Translations under genes and position numbers: made by a program
Notes under the pieces: model-generated
Seen by the model: only the letters and a program-made list of their open reading frames with translations
The model's database searches: none
Told to the model about the DNA's origin: nothing
Shown: positions 5,208 through 7,066 of the stretch, piece by piece
Numbering within the stretch: position 1 is the stretch's first letter
How the letters are laid out: the number at the start of each line of letters is the position of its first letter
DNA from: Cocleimonas sp.
GTDB lineage: Bacteria; Pseudomonadota; Gammaproteobacteria; Thiotrichales; Thiotrichaceae
Direction of reading: 5' to 3'
Assembly: GCA_023145535.1 (NCBI GenBank)
Contig: JAGLDQ010000062.1
Span: forward strand, 1-7,066
DNA: 7,066 nucleotides

Positions 5208-6503
5208 ATGATTATTTTATCTTTTTTAGAAAAGCTATTAGGCTCAAACCCAAAGTGGACTGGCGTTGTTGATAAAAGTTGTGCTGATCTTTATAAGGAC
5301 AAGGATTTCATTGAGGTAAAGCAAATGAGCTCAGAAGCCATTCGTGCTGAAATCAAAGCAGGCGGAGAAGATCCCGATGATGTGCTTGCCTTAATCAAGG
5401 GACGATTAGAGAATAAGATTATCCCTGTGAATGCAAATAAAAATACCAAACCAAATATTGATATAGCCAGTTTGCTCATTGAAATAGTGAATAAAAAAAT
5501 AATAAACGATATATTTGAAAGCAAACCAACTAAAATTAATAGGGCCTCTTTTTTTATCAAAGGTGGGTATTATTTTCTTATTGTGGTTAGTATTTTACTC
5601 TTTGCAAAATCTATTTTTGGACTAGAAGGCGAAAACAGTATCGTGCTGGCTGAAAATAAAAATATAATAAATCACGAAAAGTCAGAAATAACAAATATTT
5701 ACAATATACCGATGACAAAAATTGAAGATCTAAAGCCTGTATCAGAAGATAGAACCGAACAGACTCTCTCTACAATAAATACAAACGACCAGTATACAAC
5801 CAATCGTGTCTTGTTTTCTGCTGAGGGAAATAACAATCTTGAACATCTATACATCACTAGTATAAATAAGAATCCCTATAGAGAGAACAGCAATCATCAG
5901 GTAATGCTAGAAAAAACAGTTTTTAACAACAAGGAAGAAGACATATTCCTTAGCAAGGAATACAATAAAATAAAAATAACAAATAAAAATATCATCACCC
6001 GAAGAATAAAAAAAGGAGATAGTCTTTATGCTATTTTTAAAGAAGAAAATATAGAAACTAAAAACACTAACGATTTAAAAAACCTTCCTCCTTTAATTTC
6101 TGGTAAAATAATTGTTTTAGCAATGAAAGATAACTATGTTGAAAAAATAACCTATAAAAATGGTTATGGCATATCGCATGTTTTCTTTCTAAATAGTACT
6201 AAAGAAAACAAAAAAATAGAAAATAAATATCAAACATCCGTTGTTAAAATTGAAATTAAATTAGATAGCACTGAAAAAAATTCTTTTTTTACAGCGCTTC
6301 GTAGTAATGAAATATTTGTAAAAAATAATTTATTAGCCGATAGAGCAACCTTTAAAATTGAGAGCTATTTTAAAGATAATCATCCCAGTAAAGATTTAAG
6401 TAAACTAAAGAAAGGCGCAGGGTTTTTGATTACGTTAGAGCTACGTCGATATAAGAATGAAATTCTTGATATTGAAAAAATAACAAAAATAGCATCGTTA
6501 TAA
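5208..6503 (+). CDS. single-pass membrane protein with M23-peptidase-like regulatory domains; candidate anti-sigma factor or sensor
   Basis: The product has 431 residues. Residues 1-114 look cytoplasmic and contain a helical motif, SSEAIRAEIKAGGEDPDDV (41-59), of the L/IRxEI-x-GxDP type. One membrane helix lies at about 115-138, preceded by Lys/Arg residues (positive inside), giving N-in, C-out. A Lys/Asn-rich linker follows (about 140-260). Residues 262-312 (RRIKKGDSLYAIFKEENIE through SGKIIVLAM) match the LysM/OapA-like domain of MepM-type endopeptidases. Residues 345-428 (KNSFFTALRSNEIFVKNNLL, then DLSKLKKGAGFLITLE) match the second N-terminal domain of the same enzymes (Csd3_N2 type). The protein ends where the zinc LytM catalytic domain would begin, so it cannot be an M23 peptidase. 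No zinc anti-sigma motif (HxxxCxxC) is present; the N-terminal part has a single cysteine, Cys25. Position after the sigma gene suggests an anti-sigma or sensor role (inference). The second half is markedly AT-rich: 5941-6000 has 14 G+C of 60. Confidence 0.8.
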   Translation: MIILSFLEKLLGSNPKWTGVVDKSCADLYKDKDFIEVKQMSSEAIRAEIKAGGEDPDDVLALIKGRLENKIIPVNANKNTKPNIDIASLLIEIVNKKIINDIFESKPTKINRASFFIKGGYYFLIVVSILLFAKSIFGLEGENSIVLAENKNIINHEKSEITNIYNIPMTKIEDLKPVSEDRTEQTLSTINTNDQYTTNRVLFSAEGNNNLEHLYITSINKNPYRENSNHQVMLEKTVFNNKEEDIFLSKEYNKIKITNKNIITRRIKKGDSLYAIFKEENIETKNTNDLKNLPPLISGKIIVLAMKDNYVEKITYKNGYGISHVFFLNSTKENKKIENKYQTSVVKIEIKLDSTEKNSFFTALRSNEIFVKNNLLADRATFKIESYFKDNHPSKDLSKLKKGAGFLITLELRRYKNEILDIEKITKIASL

Positions 6504-6575
6504 AAACTTGTTAAAAAGAGACGGTTGTAATACTTTATTGCACGTCAAGTTATTAATCAAAGGAAAATATTTATC

Positions 6576-7066
6576 GTGAAAGCACTATCAAAAATGAAAA
6601 AATCATTTGCATCGCTTGCTGGAGTATCCGTTATAACATTAATGTCTACTGCTTGCACAAGCACCGAAAGCACTGTAGCCATGCCTGATGATATAACCAT
6701 CAAGGGTATCGCTTTGAACCCTGAAGGCATTGAGTTTGATAAAAATGATAATACCTTTTTGTTATCGTCTCTTAACGCTGCTCCTATAACGAAAGTTAAT
6801 CTTGATGGAACGTTTAAACCCTTTACTCGTGGTGAGAAATATCCTTTATCTACAGCAGGTCTTGAAGTTGATTATAAACGAGATAGATTGTTGGTAGCAG
6901 GTTTCAATGGTGCGGAATTGTTCGATAAAGATCCCGCAACAAAAGGATCATCTCATTTAAGAGTTTATAATCTTAAAACGGGCGTGATTGAACAAGATAT
7001 TAATTTAACACCTTTAGTTCCTAACGCTAATGCCTATTTTGCAAATGATATTACTGTGGATGATAA
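6576..7066 (+). CDS. SMP-30/gluconolactonase-like beta-propeller lipoprotein (partial, runs off the window)
   Basis: The first 163 codons are present; the 3' end is outside the window. The N-terminus is a lipoprotein signal: basic MKALSKMKKS, a hydrophobic stretch, then LMSTAC with Cys27. This cleavage site has Ser at -3, where Leu is usual, but it is within the tolerated set. The mature part shows beta-propeller features of the SMP-30/gluconolactonase/LRE group. These include NPEGIEFDKNDNTFLLSS (50-67), ITKVNLDGTFKPF (72-84), an AGLEVDYKRDRLLVAG blade and an ANDITVDD blade at the window end. Such proteins are lactonases or non-enzymatic scaffolds; metal ligands cannot be judged from this fragment. 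GTG at 6576 has AAAGGAAA (6559-6566) upstream; ATG at 6594 is in frame, would place the lipobox Cys at 21, but has no ribosome site. It lies 72 bases after the membrane-protein gene with no visible terminator between, so it may be cotranscribed or be a target of the sigma factor. Confidence 0.85.
   Translation, partial: MKALSKMKKSFASLAGVSVITLMSTACTSTESTVAMPDDITIKGIALNPEGIEFDKNDNTFLLSSLNAAPITKVNLDGTFKPFTRGEKYPLSTAGLEVDYKRDRLLVAGFNGAELFDKDPATKGSSHLRVYNLKTGVIEQDINLTPLVPNANAYFANDITVDD

Noticed and set aside
6504..6575. A frameshifted remainder of an M23 catalytic domain after the membrane protein gene
   Set aside because: The 72 bases before the next gene are non-coding in appearance, and what follows is a complete lipoprotein signal peptide, with no HxxxD or HxH zinc motifs.
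1..7066. tRNA or rRNA genes, CRISPR arrays, insertion sequences, attachment sites
   Set aside because: I saw no cloverleaf, spaced direct repeats, transposase frame or terminal repeats in the window.

Overview
The window reads as chromosomal DNA of a gammaproteobacterium. The two most diagnostic genes are a DUF3549-type protein, a family I know mainly from Pseudomonadales, Vibrionales and Alteromonadales, and a full-length penicillin-binding protein 1C. Base composition is moderate to low in GC. I cannot name the genus from sequence alone.

Left part (1-4235): housekeeping or envelope genes. A leftward DUF3549 gene (82-1131) may be coupled by an ATGA overlap to a tiny leftward frame (23-85). 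It diverges from a rightward gene for a small three-helix membrane protein (1217-1489). Their shared intergenic region holds a near-perfect operator-like palindrome (1156-1178). Next come pbpC (1557-3893), a bifunctional transglycosylase/transpeptidase with the BiPBP_C tail, and a 61-residue lipoprotein (3954-4139). A convergent 77-residue lipoprotein gene (4236-4469, minus strand) closes this part. I see no convincing intrinsic terminator between the last two.

Right part (4470-7066): a compact, AT-richer module that looks like a signalling system. It starts with an ECF-type sigma factor (4651-5205). Two bases later, behind a perfect AAGGAGG site, comes a single-pass membrane protein (5208-6503). 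Its periplasmic half resembles the regulatory N-terminal domains of MepM/Csd3-type M23 peptidoglycan endopeptidases (LysM/OapA-like domain plus the second N-terminal domain), but it stops before any catalytic LytM domain. Third is an exported lipoprotein with the start of an SMP-30/gluconolactonase-like beta-propeller (6576 to beyond the window end).

The most interesting reading, which is inference, is that the membrane protein is an anti-sigma or sensor partner of the sigma factor. It would use a catalytically dead peptidoglycan-hydrolase regulatory region as its periplasmic sensor, loosely like the RsgI proteins of Firmicutes, which carry extracytoplasmic carbohydrate-sensing domains. The 181-base divergent region ahead of the sigma gene carries good -10 boxes in both directions with poor -35 boxes, and repeated ATGCTGA elements that may be the control sites.
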